Shown in pieces: positions 29,452-40,777 of a stretch of 64,000 nt of DNA. Within the stretch, counting starts at the first letter, position 1. Each line of letters begins with the position of its first letter. The notes under the pieces are model-generated. The model did not search any database. It was not told the origin of the DNA and was given only the letters and a program-made list of their open reading frames with translations. The translations under genes were made by a program, and so were the position numbers. The stretch lies in NCBI RefSeq assembly GCF_004359215.1, contig NC_090616.1, positions 2,226,901 through 2,290,900 on the forward strand, in the 5' to 3' direction. Source of the DNA: Bremia lactucae (taxonomy: Eukaryota > Oomycota > Peronosporomycetes > Peronosporales > Peronosporaceae).

Positions 29452-30964
29452 ATGGAAACCGTAACCAATGTTAGCGAGTACGAGGCCAAGCGCTTGCTCC
29501 GCATCGAGGAGAATCGCAAGAAGCTTTTATCTCTCGACCTACCCACGCTTCCAACGCTGTCACCAATAAAGACTCATAGTCAGAAACGAAAGTGGGACGC
29601 GGATGAGAAGCCACCCGAGCCCTCCCGAAAGTCTTTACGTCAGCATCAAACTCGACTGCTTAAGTCCGAGCAACGAAAATTGGAAAATAAACCATTTCAG
29701 CCTCAATTCCAGTTATTTCCAAAGGAGTTACAACAGTGTAACCCGTCGCAAGACATGCTCGAAAAGCACCAGTTAAAGCGGCATAAAGAGCTTCTAAATG
29801 AGTCATTCTGTCGAAGTAAACGAGAGTTAAAAGAGAAGACCTATTGGGAGGAAGAAGCGGTTATACGTGCGACACAGCCACAGTCTGAGCAACACTTGAA
29901 GGTCTCCGATTGGAAATTAAGAAGAAAGCGGGAAGCTCAGTTAGAGAGACGGCAAAGTCTTTTAAACGTGCGAGAAGACCAAAAAGCCCAACGGATCCAG
30001 GACACAGCGGAAAGGATAAAACAACGCGTGATCGCGCAAGAGCAAAAGCGGAGAACGAAGGAACAGCAACGACTCGAAAAATTTGTATTGAAAGAACTTG
30101 AAAAAGAACAGCGATACGAAGAACATCAGTGTATGCGGCAAGAAGATGCACTAGCACGGCAGTGGGCAAAAGAACACACCAAAGCAGCGAGAAAACAACG
30201 GCGAATCGAGAAAAAAGTGGCAAACCAAACGAAACGATTGATGAGAATCGTAGCAAAGAACCTTCAAGCGGAAACAACACGTGACAAAGAGGTGTATTCC
30301 ATTCGAAAGATACACATTCCTTTTGTTTCAATCTCTATAGCGACGGCAAAATACAAACACAAGCTCCCTTCCGACTTAAAAGTCGATACCCACGTCTTTC
30401 ACGATTTTGCGTTAGGAAAACAATTTTTACCTCCCGGTAAAATGGCAGTTATCCAAAGTCTTTGTCCTGGGGGCTACACTGCGTCAATTTGCCAAGATGT
30501 CAATATTTATGTCTGGAAAAATGCACTCACTCTTTTTATCAACGGTGCAAATGCCATGTATTACCACCATTTCTTTCAAGAAACAACGCATTGTGGCCGC
30601 AATTATGTGTTTTTTCGATATCTTCGATGTGAAGATTTCACGCCTTTGATTCTGGAGCGACTTTGTCGAGTTGAAAAAGGAAAAGAATGGCTTCGGTTTG
30701 CCACGAATTATTACGATATACCCGAATCAAGGAATTTAGAACCTTTACTGCTTTTTATTCAGTACCCAAAGGTGAGTTTAATGCTTGCTGATTGAATACT
30801 TTTGAAGTTGGACTCACTCTTGTTCCTATTAGGGTCCGTACATCTATTGTGGACGTCTTGGGTATCTTGGCTATCGATCGAAGCCACTTGAATTCTCGTT
30901 CCAGCTACTTGATACCGATGCTTTTAAGTGGAAGCAAATATTTACACTTCTCACCACTTGTTAA
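29452..30964 (+). CDS. Two-exon coiled-coil protein of unknown function
   Basis: Exon 1 is 29452-30771 (440 codons), intron 30772-30832 (61 nt, GTGAGT...TTAG) and exon 2 30833-30964 (43 codons plus TAA), giving 483 residues. The splice restores an open frame in phase 0 and replaces a short readthrough tail. The N-terminus has VSEYEAKRLLRIEENRKKLLS. Residues about 110-290 form a very charged, Arg/Lys/Glu-rich coiled coil. The C-terminal ~180 residues are globular (FLPPGKMAVIQSL, CGRNYVFFRYLRCED) and end across the splice in YPK-GPYIYCGRLGYLGY. I do not recognise the family with confidence; the N-terminal motif recalls the start of WDR76-like proteins, but no WD repeats are present. It is likely expressed, since the frame is clean. 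Confidence 0.82.
30772..30832 (+). other. 61-nt intron of the coiled-coil protein gene
   Basis: AAG|GTGAGT donor and CTATTAG acceptor. Its length matches the 61-64-nt introns of the transporter gene in this window. Confidence 0.85.
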
Positions 30965-31169
30965 ATAGACTTCGACGTTATATTAAAAAAAAACAATAGA
31001 ATATTGGGACCACGTACTTAAGCTTGAATTATATTTAAGTGTGTCAGCATTTCTTTAATTCAAAGCAATAATAGTTTTCTGACAGCTATGCATTTAGTTA
31101 CACCGGAGAAAGCGTCAGCGCGACAGCATAGTCATTCATCGAACATAAACGGCATTTTATCTTAAAAAC

Positions 31170-31369
31170 TTCCAAGTCGAAAAATTTGGTTTGTGGTCAA
31201 GGATCGATAAACGACTCTCAGCAGCGACGTTGACTTCTCATTGGGTTGGCCCACTTGTAGTTGCTAAAACAAATTTGTCATTGAAAATATTGTAACTGGT
31301 TCCATCCAACAAAAGATAATCCATCTCGACAAGACAAATGAAAATAGCGATGTCACCAACGTAGTCAAT
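31170..31369 (+). pseudogene. Possible pol C-terminal scrap
   Basis: One frame reads a pattern like LSAATLTSHWVGPLVVAKTNLSLKI, reminiscent of the region after integrase in LTR elements (hxxxWxGPhxV). Very short and broken; weak evidence. Confidence 0.3.
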
Positions 31370-33573
31370 TGTAACGGGGTGTCAGGTTACATAAATATTA
31401 CTTCCTATAAGAGAAATAATAATATCACTTTCTATGAGAGGAAATAAATACAGAAATACAAAAATATTAGAAGAATTATGGGGACACGGGACACACACCC
31501 GCTGGATTTATTAATCAAAAACGGAAGCTTCTGTCCAGGTCCTTGCTTTCTCCGAAGGATCAACTGTCTCTAGGAAGAGACCAAAGCAAAGCAAGAGCAA
31601 TGAAGTCAGAAAGGTGTGGCTAACTTGTGCCCATGGAGGAAAGTACAAGAACTTTAGAAAATATTTGACAGAGGAAACCCGAAAGCGTCAGAGGAGTTCC
31701 AGGGCTATGGCATGTCCTTTTTCCGCAGCAAATTAGCGCATAGCTACTGCAGATGATGAGTGGCAGGTTGTTTTTAACTGCAGTGACCATCATCATGGCC
31801 AAGTCCAAGCTTTGCTATACTATCCTGCTGCAAGAAAGCTTAAGCCTCGAGAGCAAGAGACCATCAAAGCACTTTTAGAGGTGGCAGCCACTCCAAAGTT
31901 ATTCTTGCAGCACTGCGTCTAAATAATCCAAAACGCCCTCTAATTCCAAGAGACATTTACAATGTAAGGGCTTAAATCCACAACAACAAGCTTAACGGAC
32001 GCATCGTAATTGGAATGCTCCTTGATCAGCTGCATGTCAATGGAAATGAGCAGGATTTTACTCGTAGTTTTAATGATTGTATCACAAAGCTGTTTTTTGC
32101 ACCTGTTTTAAAACAGTGAAACTGGCCAGGGAGTTTTCTAAGATCTTGTTGATGGATTACAAAACCAATAGGTAAGTCTAAATATAGCTTGCAAAATATG
32201 CCGGATACTAGCTATTTTTATGCTTAGCTTTAGAATGCCAAAAATAGACCTGATAACCTTTTTAACATTATGCATCGAGTCAAAATGCCACTTTTGCATG
32301 GAGACAGTTGCATAAGCAGTTGATTATGTTATCAAGAATTTTTCTCGAGGAGTGCTCCCTGCTGCGATACTCACAGACCGCAAATAGAATGCTATCCAGA
32401 CCAAAAAAATTTAAATCTACGAATTTGTTTTGCATCTGACATATCAACACGAATATAATTGCAAAGACTCGCAAGTTCCTTCCATCAGCTGATGATTGGA
32501 TCAAATTCTAGCAAAACTGGCAGCATTTGGTTGCTTCCCCAGAATTTGCAACGTATGAGGCAAATTGCGAAAAAATTTGCACTCACTTTCCTGAAGAAGC
32601 CAGTGCATACCTTGCCAATGTCTGGCGTCCACTCAAGGAGCGCTTTTGGGATCTGGGCTGCAGTCACTCGCAAGTAGAACTGGTGCATGAACACGTGCAA
32701 GAATCTCAACACTCAATTGGCATCTTAGCAGCATGCACTGGAACATTTTATCGCACACTTGGATTACCATGTGCCCATCGCGTCCGGACTACACTCTCAC
32801 TCAAAGGTTCATTCCAGCTGAGTGACTTCTCAGAGCATTGGTGGTTGAAAAAAAACAAATATTGTACCTGTTGAAAATCCTGAAAATAACCACCGCTGTT
32901 AGGATGCCATCCTCCAGCATGAAGCTCGGCACAATGTGCTGCCTCCTCACTAACAGAGGATTTTCGAAGACCGACTTATTGCCATGACTCAAGATGGTGC
33001 AATTAAGTCAATTCACGAGCCTGCTTCCATGCCACGCGGGCGCGAAAGGCCTCCTGGATCTCGAAACAAGGAGAACACAAGGACACGCAGGGAGCTCTGT
33101 GCCTTTGAAAGCAGAGTATTGAGAGCAAAATATAACTAATTAAATATAACAAAATCCATTCAATTTCTATTTTCTATTGATGTCAAAGTGGTTTTTAATT
33201 GATAAATCCAGCGAATATATGTGTCCCCTATCTGAGAGCATAAGAAAAAGGGGGTCCCATAGTTCTCCATTAATTATCTTTATTGATAATTTGACTTAAT
33301 AGTTCCAACATTTCCAATGTTGGTTGGTAATATTGACGCAATATGGACTTGGTTCCATTAATTGGTTACTTTAAGGCTTAAATCAACCCTGCCAATCGTT
33401 ATAGGACACGATTGCGGTGCGCAAATAGGGGCCATTGATAGTTTGTTGTTAACATATTAAAGTCGGTAGTATATAGAAGATCATTACTTAGGAACTTGAC
33501 ATATTACTGCAGTTTTCTCTATTATAACTCCTTAGAATTAAACTCTGGTAGCTAAGACTAGTTAGGTACCTGT
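31370..33573 (+). repeat. Family D LTR, forward, split by a MULE insertion
   Basis: The left part 31370-31477 begins TGTAACGGGGTGTCAGGTTAC and contains the TTCCTATAAGAGAAATAATA block. The right part from 33262 continues with ATTATCTTTATTG, TAATATTGACGCAAT and CAATCGTT...GGTGCGCAAATAGG, in the order seen in reverse family D LTRs at 40778 and 52444. The MULE 31478-33261 separates them. A short family A LTR scrap (33574-33604) follows. Confidence 0.75.
31478..33261 (+). mobile_element. Mutator-like (MULE) transposon with decayed transposase
   Basis: The terminal regions are inverted. Left: GGGACACACACCCGCTGG then ATTTATTAATCAAAAAC. Right (reversed): GGGGACACATATATTCGCTGG then ATTTATCAATTAAAAAC. 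Both ends start ATGGG. Coding pieces in order: DEWQVVFNCSDHHHGQ (FAR1-type His pair), KALLEVAATPK, IPRDIYN, MLLDQLHVNGNEQ, LPAAILTDR (a likely DDE aspartate), HINTNI and WRPLKERFWDLGCSHSQVE, then LGLPCAHRV and FSEHWWLK. This matches MULE transposase order. Several stops make it inactive. I could not identify a clear 9-bp duplication. Confidence 0.75.
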
Positions 33574-33604
33574 AAGCTTCCTCTGCACGTCGTGTACGTG
33601 AAGT

Positions 33605-34156
33605 TGTAACGGGCCAAAGTTGCCCTAATGTTGCACAGTCCCCATTAAGTACATTTGGTACTTAAGGGGATGGTCAATTACTAAAAAATAGTAATTAGAC
33701 CCAACATTCGGGTGTGGTGCACATTTGTGACCAACCCTTGTGGATGTGATGCACATGGGTGCATTCACATTAGGAGGGATGACGCCCAGCGTCATCCATG
33801 ATGACGGCTAGCGTCATCAGTTACGCGAGGTATCTATAAAGATACGCTCGCAATACATATTAAATGATATCTATAGAGATATCATTTTAATTGGTAAAAA
33901 TAGGTATTTGTATTTAATTCTATTAAATATAAATCAGTCTGAAATTTACTACCTACTTGGTAAGTGCGCACGAGGAGACGGATTACCGCTCCCGTGACGT
34001 CACTTCACCAGAGTTCTTAGTGTGTTGGGTGAGGTCGCTTGCGCGCCCACCACAACTACCTCACTGCACGCTAGAATAGACGGTCAAACCGTTCCTCGCT
34101 GTGTTAGGCTGTGTGCTTAAGTAGAGCGTGGCCGCATTAATACGTTTCCGTTTACA
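33605..34156 (+). repeat. Family B 5' LTR
   Basis: 552 bp, TGTAACGGGCCAAAG to CGTTTACA. It contains two stem-loops, GATGACG-CCCAG-CGTCATC and GATGACG-GCTAG-CGTCATC, and the quasi-palindrome GCGAGGTATCT-ATAA-AGATACGCTCGC. It is followed by TTGGTCGCACTAG, a diverged primer-binding site. Confidence 0.92.
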
Positions 34157-34281
34157 CTTGGTCGCACTAGAAATCCTTCCTACGACCCGCATCTCTGCGT
34201 GTGTACGTGAGGATAAGCCTCAAAATCGATTTGGCTCATTCTTTTCACCTCTCTGAACATCGTCGGGAGGTGACAGGGCAT

Positions 34282-35350
34282 ATGGCGCAGGGACTTGCTC
34301 AACAAGCCCTGGCCAGGCACCTGGGCAGTCCTCCTGAGCAACATGTTGCTCAGTTGGAGCAGTTTGACGCATTCGTGCTCGGACAGCGGAGATCCGCGTC
34401 CGCGTGCACAGAGCCATGCTGCGGCGGAGTCCGTCACTCAGACTCAGGATGAGCTAAGGCATGAGCAGGCTCGGAGCGAGGCTCTCAACAGAACTCTTCA
34501 GATGCTCTCAGCACGGATGCACCAGCCGAGGCCCATTCGGATGGACCCGCCCAAGTTCGATGGAACTGCAGCGTACACGATTGTCCACTGGCAATGCGGA
34601 GTCGCGCAGCGCATTGAGGACGACAGCCGGAGGGTGTCGTACGCTATGTCGCATATGCGCGGTAAGGCCTCGGAGTGGGCTTACTCGGCGCTTATAGCGG
34701 ACAGAAAGGCGTTCCCTATATGGGCGATCTTTAAGACAAAGATTCGCGCCATGTACCAGCCGCCGAACAACGAAGTGTTGCTTCAGGTGCGCTTCTTTGG
34801 AGCGCGACAGGCGAAGCGATCTCTGCAAGAGTATGTGCAAGAGATGCGCTCGCTGTCGGCGTCCATAACCGTAGGTCCGATTCCGGAGCACATTAAGGTG
34901 CCCACGTTTATGAACGGACTACGGAATGGCCCACCGCGACAGGCCGTTTTCAGAAAGGTGCCGTCGACGATGGAAGAGGCAATCCAAATTGCCTTAGTTG
35001 AGGAGCAATCCTACAACAGTGCCTCGGCGACAGCTTGGTATAAGCCGTCGGCCGAGAGGCCAGATGCTACTCCCATGGAGTTGGGCAATGCAGACGTTGT
35101 CTGCTATGATTGCGGCATGCGCGGCCATATGATGGGCTGCTATGCCAGGGTTCCTGCTGGGGATAGATACCACAAGAGGACTCCCTTTTCGAAGAGCGAT
35201 GGCAAGAACCAGCGTGTGAGACGCATGAATTCTGCATCGACCACTGAGAGGTCGGGAAATGCAGGAGCGCAGAAGGGGCGGGATGCCCCACTCACGCGGA
35301 CTCTGAAACTACCCCTAACTTTAGAGTTGTGGAACAAATGGGTAGCATAG
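34282..35350 (+). pseudogene. Family B gag with CCHC zinc knuckle, frameshifted
   Basis: The likely start is ATGGCGCAG at 34282 (MAQGLAQQALARHL). A frameshift near 34390 passes to the second frame, which carries the capsid-like region (MDPPKFDGTAAYTIVHW, SHMRGKASEWAYSAL, FFGARQAKRSLQEYVQEM) and the knuckle CYDCGMRGHMMGC (CX2CX4HX4C), then a basic tail. The same gag, reversed, is at 59865-60705. With only one visible break it is among the better-preserved proteins of the element. Confidence 0.85.
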
Positions 35351-38090
35351 TCCCTGAGGTCTTAAAATTTCGGACATCAACCCTGCTGCTCTATAGCGCT
35401 CAAGTACGAGGCTATGACCAGGTGATGACCCTCCTAGTGGATTCGAGTGCATCACAAAATTTTGTAAAACTCGCGGCTCTAAGAAAGAGACCGGCGATGT
35501 TTGAGTCGCTTTGACAGTTTGGCAAGCGAGAAGAGGCGACCGTTCTTTAGCGAACGCCGCACTCATTAACTCTGAGGGAGTTCAGGTAGAACTCGCTTTC
35601 AGCTTTAGTGACTTTTCTTGTAAAGAGAAGTTCACAGTGCTAGGAATGGAGAGTCTTTATGACCTCATCCTAGGCATGCCATGGTTGGCGAAGTACCAAC
35701 CATGGATAGACTGGCATACACGCACAGTTTCGAGCTCTACGCAGGACACCGGAAGGGGTGTGCTCCTGCGAGAGGTGTATGTAACTGATGTCGTGTCGAA
35801 CACAGTCGAGGGTGCGTTGACGGGATGTCAAACGTCACCAATTCCTACCCACCTCGTGGAGACTGGGGTAGTGAAAAGGACGATGACAAGTAGTCATGCT
35901 TTCGAATTTCCTGCACAGAGCATAAAATCCTGTGGCAGCAGACGATGAGCTGACAGGAAGTCAAGCGTCGCATGAACCGGCACGGCGCCTAGAGCCTGGT
36001 GCGATTGGAAGGGGTGCGTTAGCCAGGAGAGCAACGGCACCCGCTTCCCAAAAATCTCGTCGTTACTCAGAGAGCGAATACCCGACAGATTAGGACGATC
36101 AAAGGCACGTCTAAACGAGTGACAATCGGAGAGTGACGTTTGTATCAGTTCCTATTAGCGAGGACGGGCCTTTGAACGAGGTGTTCGAGGCCGCCAAAGA
36201 CGAAATTGCAGAGGCATCCTCAGTTGAGGTGCTCCGTCAAGTCTTTAAATCTACCGAGGAGATAGTAAATCTCCCGGAAATGTCGTGGGGTCTGTTCCTT
36301 GCCGAGTTAAAGGAAGGAAAGATCCACGAAATAGTCACACCAGTTCCAAAAGAGGACTTGGTGGACTGTTGCTCGTCGTCCACAATGGACAAGAGTGATC
36401 TAGAACGGACAAAAATACAAATACACGGTTCGCTGCTCAAGGCTGGAATGCCTTGAGATACAGTCCGTTCTTCGAGGTTCTGTGGAAACATCGTGATGTG
36501 TTCCCAGAAGAAGTGCCGAGCCGCCTACCAGCAGATAGGGGCATCGGGCACGAGATAGACCTCGAACCTGGCACCAAGTATTGTGTGACCAGGCAATGGC
36601 CGTTGCCGAAAGAACAAGTCGATTATATCGATGAGTTCTTCGACAAGCGAGCCAAGGCGGGACATGTGCGTGAGAGCAAATCGCCTCACTGCAGCCCGAC
36701 CTTTTGTGTGCGTAAAGCCACAGGTGGATGGCGCGTGGTTCATGCTTACAATAAGCTGAATACGGCGACCGTACCGGCGCAAGCGCCAATCCCGCGGACA
36801 GATGTCTTGTTGAACTCCATGGGAAAGTCAACTATCTTTTCCCGTTGAATTTGAAGGATGGCTAGTATCAGGTACTCATGAGAGGAGTCCGATGTAGCCA
36901 AAACGGCAGTAAGCACCCCAAGCGGTATGCTTTGGGAGTGGCTTGTGACGCCCTAAAATTGGAAAACCCACCGCCTACATTCAACCCAGTGGTGGCTCAC
37001 GTGATGCGTCAGCACCGTGCCTACGCGTCCCATTACTTTGACGATGTATTCGTGCGTAGTAGGGCCGAGGACGGGCTGCGTGCAATAGAGTCGCACAAGC
37101 ATCATTTAGACGCTAAGTTATAGACTTTAAAGGACGCCCAATTGTACGTCAACTTGCAAAAGTGCGTCATGGGGGTCCCTGAGATACCTGTACTGGGCTG
37201 CATCGTTGGTACACATGGTGTACGAGCAGACCCAGACAAGATAAACTTAGTAAAGGAATGGCCAATCCCACGGCATGTGAAGGATTGCGCCAATTCCTAG
37301 GGCTCGCTAATTACTTAAATAAATATAGCAAGAATTATGCAGAGCAAACTAAACCATTATTTTAGCTCCTTCAAAAGAACGCAGAATGGGTTTGGTTAAA
37401 AGAACAAGATGATGCGTTCACATCACTGAAGCAATCTCTTGTAGACCGGTCTTGGCATTACCAGACGAGGATAAGCCCTTTAGCGTCGTCTACGATGCAA
37501 GTAACTTTGCAATCGGCAGCGCGCTCATGCAGAAGGGATGACGACGGCGTTGACCGCGTCATCTCTTATCAGTCCCGGCTTTTAAAAGCCGCGGAACTGA
37601 ATTACCCGTATATGACAAAGAACTACTTTCAATAAAGTATGCTCTTGTCAAATTTCGTGTGCACCTATTGGACACCGAACCATTTGTGGTTTATACGGAT
37701 CACGCATCACTGCGTACCGCAATAAACCCACCGCACCTCTCGCCTAGAATGGCAAGATGGCTTACATTCTTCTCTGAATTTAATTTAAAAGTTATATACA
37801 AGCCGGGTAAGTCAAATGTCTTGGCTGACGCTTTATCGCGCAGACCAGACTTCGAGGTGAGACACCAGGAAAGTGTGTCTAGTGCTAAAGCACAATTTCA
37901 GCGGTCAACGTTGGCAGCCATGAAGGCATACCACGTGACAGGCTCATTAGCCACTGAGGTAAAAGAGAGCTTCAGTCAGGACGACCATTGTCGCCTACTG
38001 TTGCATCACTTTGGTGGACGAAAGGTTCCCCTCCCGTCGCACCTGAAAGCTAAGCTAAATCGCTTTAGCTACAGCGATGTCATGTTATGG
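35329..38090 (+). pseudogene. Family B pol: protease, reverse transcriptase, RNase H
   Basis: The protease has LLVDSSASQNF (usual D-S/T-G-A changed to D-S-S-A) and YDLILGMPWLAKYQPWIDW. A stop (35512) and a frameshift separate its halves. RT starts about 36453 (HEIDLEPGTKYCVTRQWPLP, CVRKATGGWRVVHAYNKLN) and its polymerase box YFDDVFV is near 37035; a stop at about 36846 and frame changes lie between. RNase H / tether is at 37659-37870 (VVYTDHASLRTAI, YKPGKSNVLADALSRRPDF). Inactive as read. Confidence 0.82.
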
Positions 38091-39403
38091 CATCAGCTGT
38101 CACCTTGTGATCCCTATAGCAACTCCCGAAGAGTGGAGCAAGCAATTGCCCTTTGTGGAGTTCGGTATAAATAACAGTGTCCACGCCAGCACGGGTGAGA
38201 CACCGTTTTATATTAATGGACTGCGCCATCCTCGGACGCCAGTCTCGTTTGTGCACACCCCGAGTCTTAGTGGGGGAGGGCCCCTCACTATGCCCGGTGC
38301 GAAAGAGGGACATAGTTTCGTCAATACGACGATGACCCGCGAGGGTATCATCTCAAAGATAGTAATTTGCCCTAGTGACCCTGCCAGTTAAGCAGTGGTC
38401 AATAAAAATTAGCCTTATGACCGACCTCTCGGCGGTATCATAGACGAGTTTGATGCTAAAAGCGTGAGCGAGGTCAACGCTTTGCGGATGAGCGATTAGC
38501 GATTAGCCATCACACGAAAAGTACGTGACGCGATGGCAAGCCCACAGGACAAGCAAAAAGAACATGCGGACCGAAATGGTCGCAAAAATAATGAACGCTT
38601 TAGAGTGGGTGAAAAGGTACTATTAAGTACTGCTACCCTACCTAAGAATGCATTTTCTGTACTACCTGGAGGTACTACGAAGTTGTTGCCGCGTTTCATT
38701 GGGCCCTTAACGGAGGTCGAAGAGGTTGGAGACCTAAATTATAGGCTCATTCTTTCGCCGTATTTTACGTGGGTCGTCTGAAATGGTGTGTAGACCCAAA
38801 TGAGGTCACATATCCCCATCCGTCTAAGGAGACCGATGGTGACGTCGACTGTGAGTCGAGCGTCGTTCGGGTGAGAGGGACGGTGAAGGCGAAAAGCTAT
38901 CAGCCGACCGACTCCTCCCACCACGAACAAGACTCGGCGAGCGAGAGACATCACGCGAGTAACGCGGATCCCTCAGCATTATCCTCTCGAAAAGGTCCAA
39001 GCGAGTCTTCAGGCGTTCATAACCCTGACGAACCTTCGCTCAAACATAAGAAAAGATCCGAGGTCAGTCGCGAGACTTATCCCTCGAGATCCGCAATACG
39101 TCCTTCAGCAGCCCTTAACGCCTATGACTGAACGGACGAAGGTAAGGCAGCCGCGAGTAGGTGGACGAGATCGCCACTCCTATCGGGTGCCGCCTGCACT
39201 GATGGATACGGGTGGGACCAACGCTTCCTTGTTGGAAGGTTGCTTACCCACCGCTCCGTGAGGCAAAGAAAACAGATCCTCGTTCAATGGTAAGGTTACC
39301 CGAAGAGTTTTGATTCTTGGAACCGATCGATAACCTACGTATTGACGTGTCCGGCTTGATGGCTGCCTATGTAAAGGAGCACCAGCTGAGACCTCTTCGC
39401 TAG
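38091..39403 (+). pseudogene. Family B integrase C-terminus and chromodomain, catalytic core deleted
   Basis: RNase-H-proximal sequence jumps at about 38110 directly to ATAGCAACTCCCGAAGAGTGG, which at the window start lies after the integrase Glu motif. The zinc-binding and DD-35-E core is therefore missing. The chromodomain is at about 39215-39403 (FLVGRLLTHR, W-GYPKSFDSW with a stop for Lys, EHQLRPLR). The missing region is partly present in the copy at 1-300. Confidence 0.85.
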
Positions 39404-39443
39404 TCTCAAATGGACTAGCAGAAGTAGCGTTGACTGAGCACGT

Positions 39444-39978
39444 TCACGTGTCGTCGGCAGGTTTAGGCTCCGAATCATCTATGTCAGAACCATTATGGAT
39501 TATGGTCCGAGCATAAGGCGTTGCGGTTTTACCCAACGGAGAAGCGGCTGCGCCCTTATGGGCTCTCATTACCTGTCGCTGCGCTTTCCAGCGCAGACGA
39601 CGAGACAGCATTCGTAAATGATGCTGTCTCCGTGTTGTGAGGCATGAGAGAAGTTTGGATGGGCAATAATGCCGCATCATCACTCCTCATGAGCTCGTTG
39701 TCCGCATCACTACTATGAGGTGACGGCAACGGTGTCGACTCATTGTAGTCGACAATGAGCGACGGATCAACATCCTCACTGTTAAAGTGGGATGGATCCT
39801 TTAGCCCTGTTAACGCGACAGCCGCAGTGGCTGTCTGCGTTCCGACTAAGGCATTTGACGCGGCCGGCGAATTAACGCGGCGCGTGCGCTTAGTGCGAGG
39901 TTGTGTGGGCGTCTTCGCAGACGACCCACCAACGTGGCCCCTTTTAGGTGGCATCTTGGGCGCCGTGTATAGAAACAC
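39444..39978 (-). CDS. Antisense ORF of family B element, between chromodomain and 3' LTR
   Basis: On the strand opposite to gag-pol, an ORF starts about 110 bp from the 3' LTR. The upstream frame is open to MFLYTAPK at 39978, and MPPKRGHVGG is a second ATG. It reads KRGHVGGSSAKTPTQPRTKRTRR (basic, nuclear-signal-like), then a Ser/Thr/acidic region (HFNSEDVDPSLIVDYNES). The first frame ends at 39556; a second frame (39683-39444) continues with RTIIHNGSDIDDSEPKPADD, suggesting one frameshift. No family recognised. It lies outside the chromodomain ORF, so it is not a shadow of it. Confidence 0.45.
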
Positions 39979-40070
39979 GTGCGCGAGAGTGATCGAGTGA
40001 ACTAGCGGCGCGTAAAGCTGCTCGCAGTTCCTCTCTCTACTCTGTCGAATTTAAAAATGTAAATTCGTTC

Positions 40071-40086
40071 TTAAAGAGGGGGATGG
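40071..40086 (+). other. Polypurine tract of family B
   Basis: AAAGAGGGGGATGG lies immediately before the 3' LTR TGTAACGGG, as expected for plus-strand priming. Confidence 0.85.
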
Positions 40087-40639
40087 TGTAACGGGCTAGA
40101 GTTGCCCTAATGTTACACAGTCCCCATTAAGTACATTTGGTACTTAAGGGGATGGTCAATTACTAAATAATAGTAATTAGACCCAACACTCGGGTGTGGT
40201 GCACATTTGTGACCAACCCTTGTGGATGTGATGCACATGGGTGCATTCACATTAGGAGGGATGACGCCCAGCGTCATCCATGATGACGGCTAGCGTCATC
40301 AGTTACGCGAGGTATCTATAAAGATACGCTCGCAATACATATTAAATGATATCTATAGAGATATCATTTTAATTGGTAAAAATAGGTATTTGTATTTAAT
40401 TCTATTAAATATAAATCAGTCTGAAAATTACTACCTACTTGGTAAGTGCGCACGAGGAGACGGATTACCGCTCCCGTGACGACACTTAACCAGAGTTCTT
40501 AGTGTGTTGGGTGAGGTCGCTTGCGCGCCCACCACAACTACCTCGCTGCACGCAAGAGAAGCAGGTTTAACCGCTTCCTCGCTGTGCTAGGGTGTGTGCT
40601 TTAGTAGAGCGTGGCCGCATTACGACGTGCCCGCCTACA
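40087..40639 (+). repeat. Family B 3' LTR
   Basis: TGTAACGGGCTAGAG to GCCTACA, 553 bp, with both GATGACG stem-loops. It is followed by TTGGTAGCACTAG, the leader, and ATGGCGCAG at 40640-40777, so it also looks like the 5' LTR of a second, truncated copy. Confidence 0.92.
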
Positions 40640-40777
40640 CTTGGTAGCACTAGAAATCCTTCCCACGACCCGCATCTCTGCGTGTGTACGTGAGGATGAG
40701 CCTCAATATTGATTGGGCTCATTTTCCCCACCTCTCCGAACATCATCGGGAGGTGGCAGGGCTAATGGCGCAGTTAG
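40640..40777 (+). mobile_element. Truncated second family B leader
   Basis: Primer site TGGTAGCACTAG, a leader almost identical to 34158-34281, and the gag ATGGCGCAG are present. It is cut after the first few gag codons by a reversed family D LTR. Confidence 0.85.

Larger units (their letters stand above)
33605..40639 (+). mobile_element. Family B Ty3/gypsy chromovirus, complete but defective
   Basis: LTRs at 33605-34156 and 40087-40639 are similar by eye (differences few and scattered). Internal order is primer site, gag with zinc knuckle, protease, RT, RNase H, integrase C-terminus and chromodomain, antisense ORF, polypurine tract. The integrase catalytic core is deleted and there are frameshifts in gag, PR, RT and chromodomain. 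After the right LTR comes another primer site and leader (to 40777) instead of a target-site duplicate, so the 3' LTR is shared with, or belongs to, a second truncated copy. Confidence 0.88.

Noticed and set aside
35067..35337. Reverse ORFs opposite family B gag
   Set aside because: They mirror the gag coding frame and stop at its edges; unlike the antisense ORFs near the 3' LTR, they overlap a sense coding region fully.
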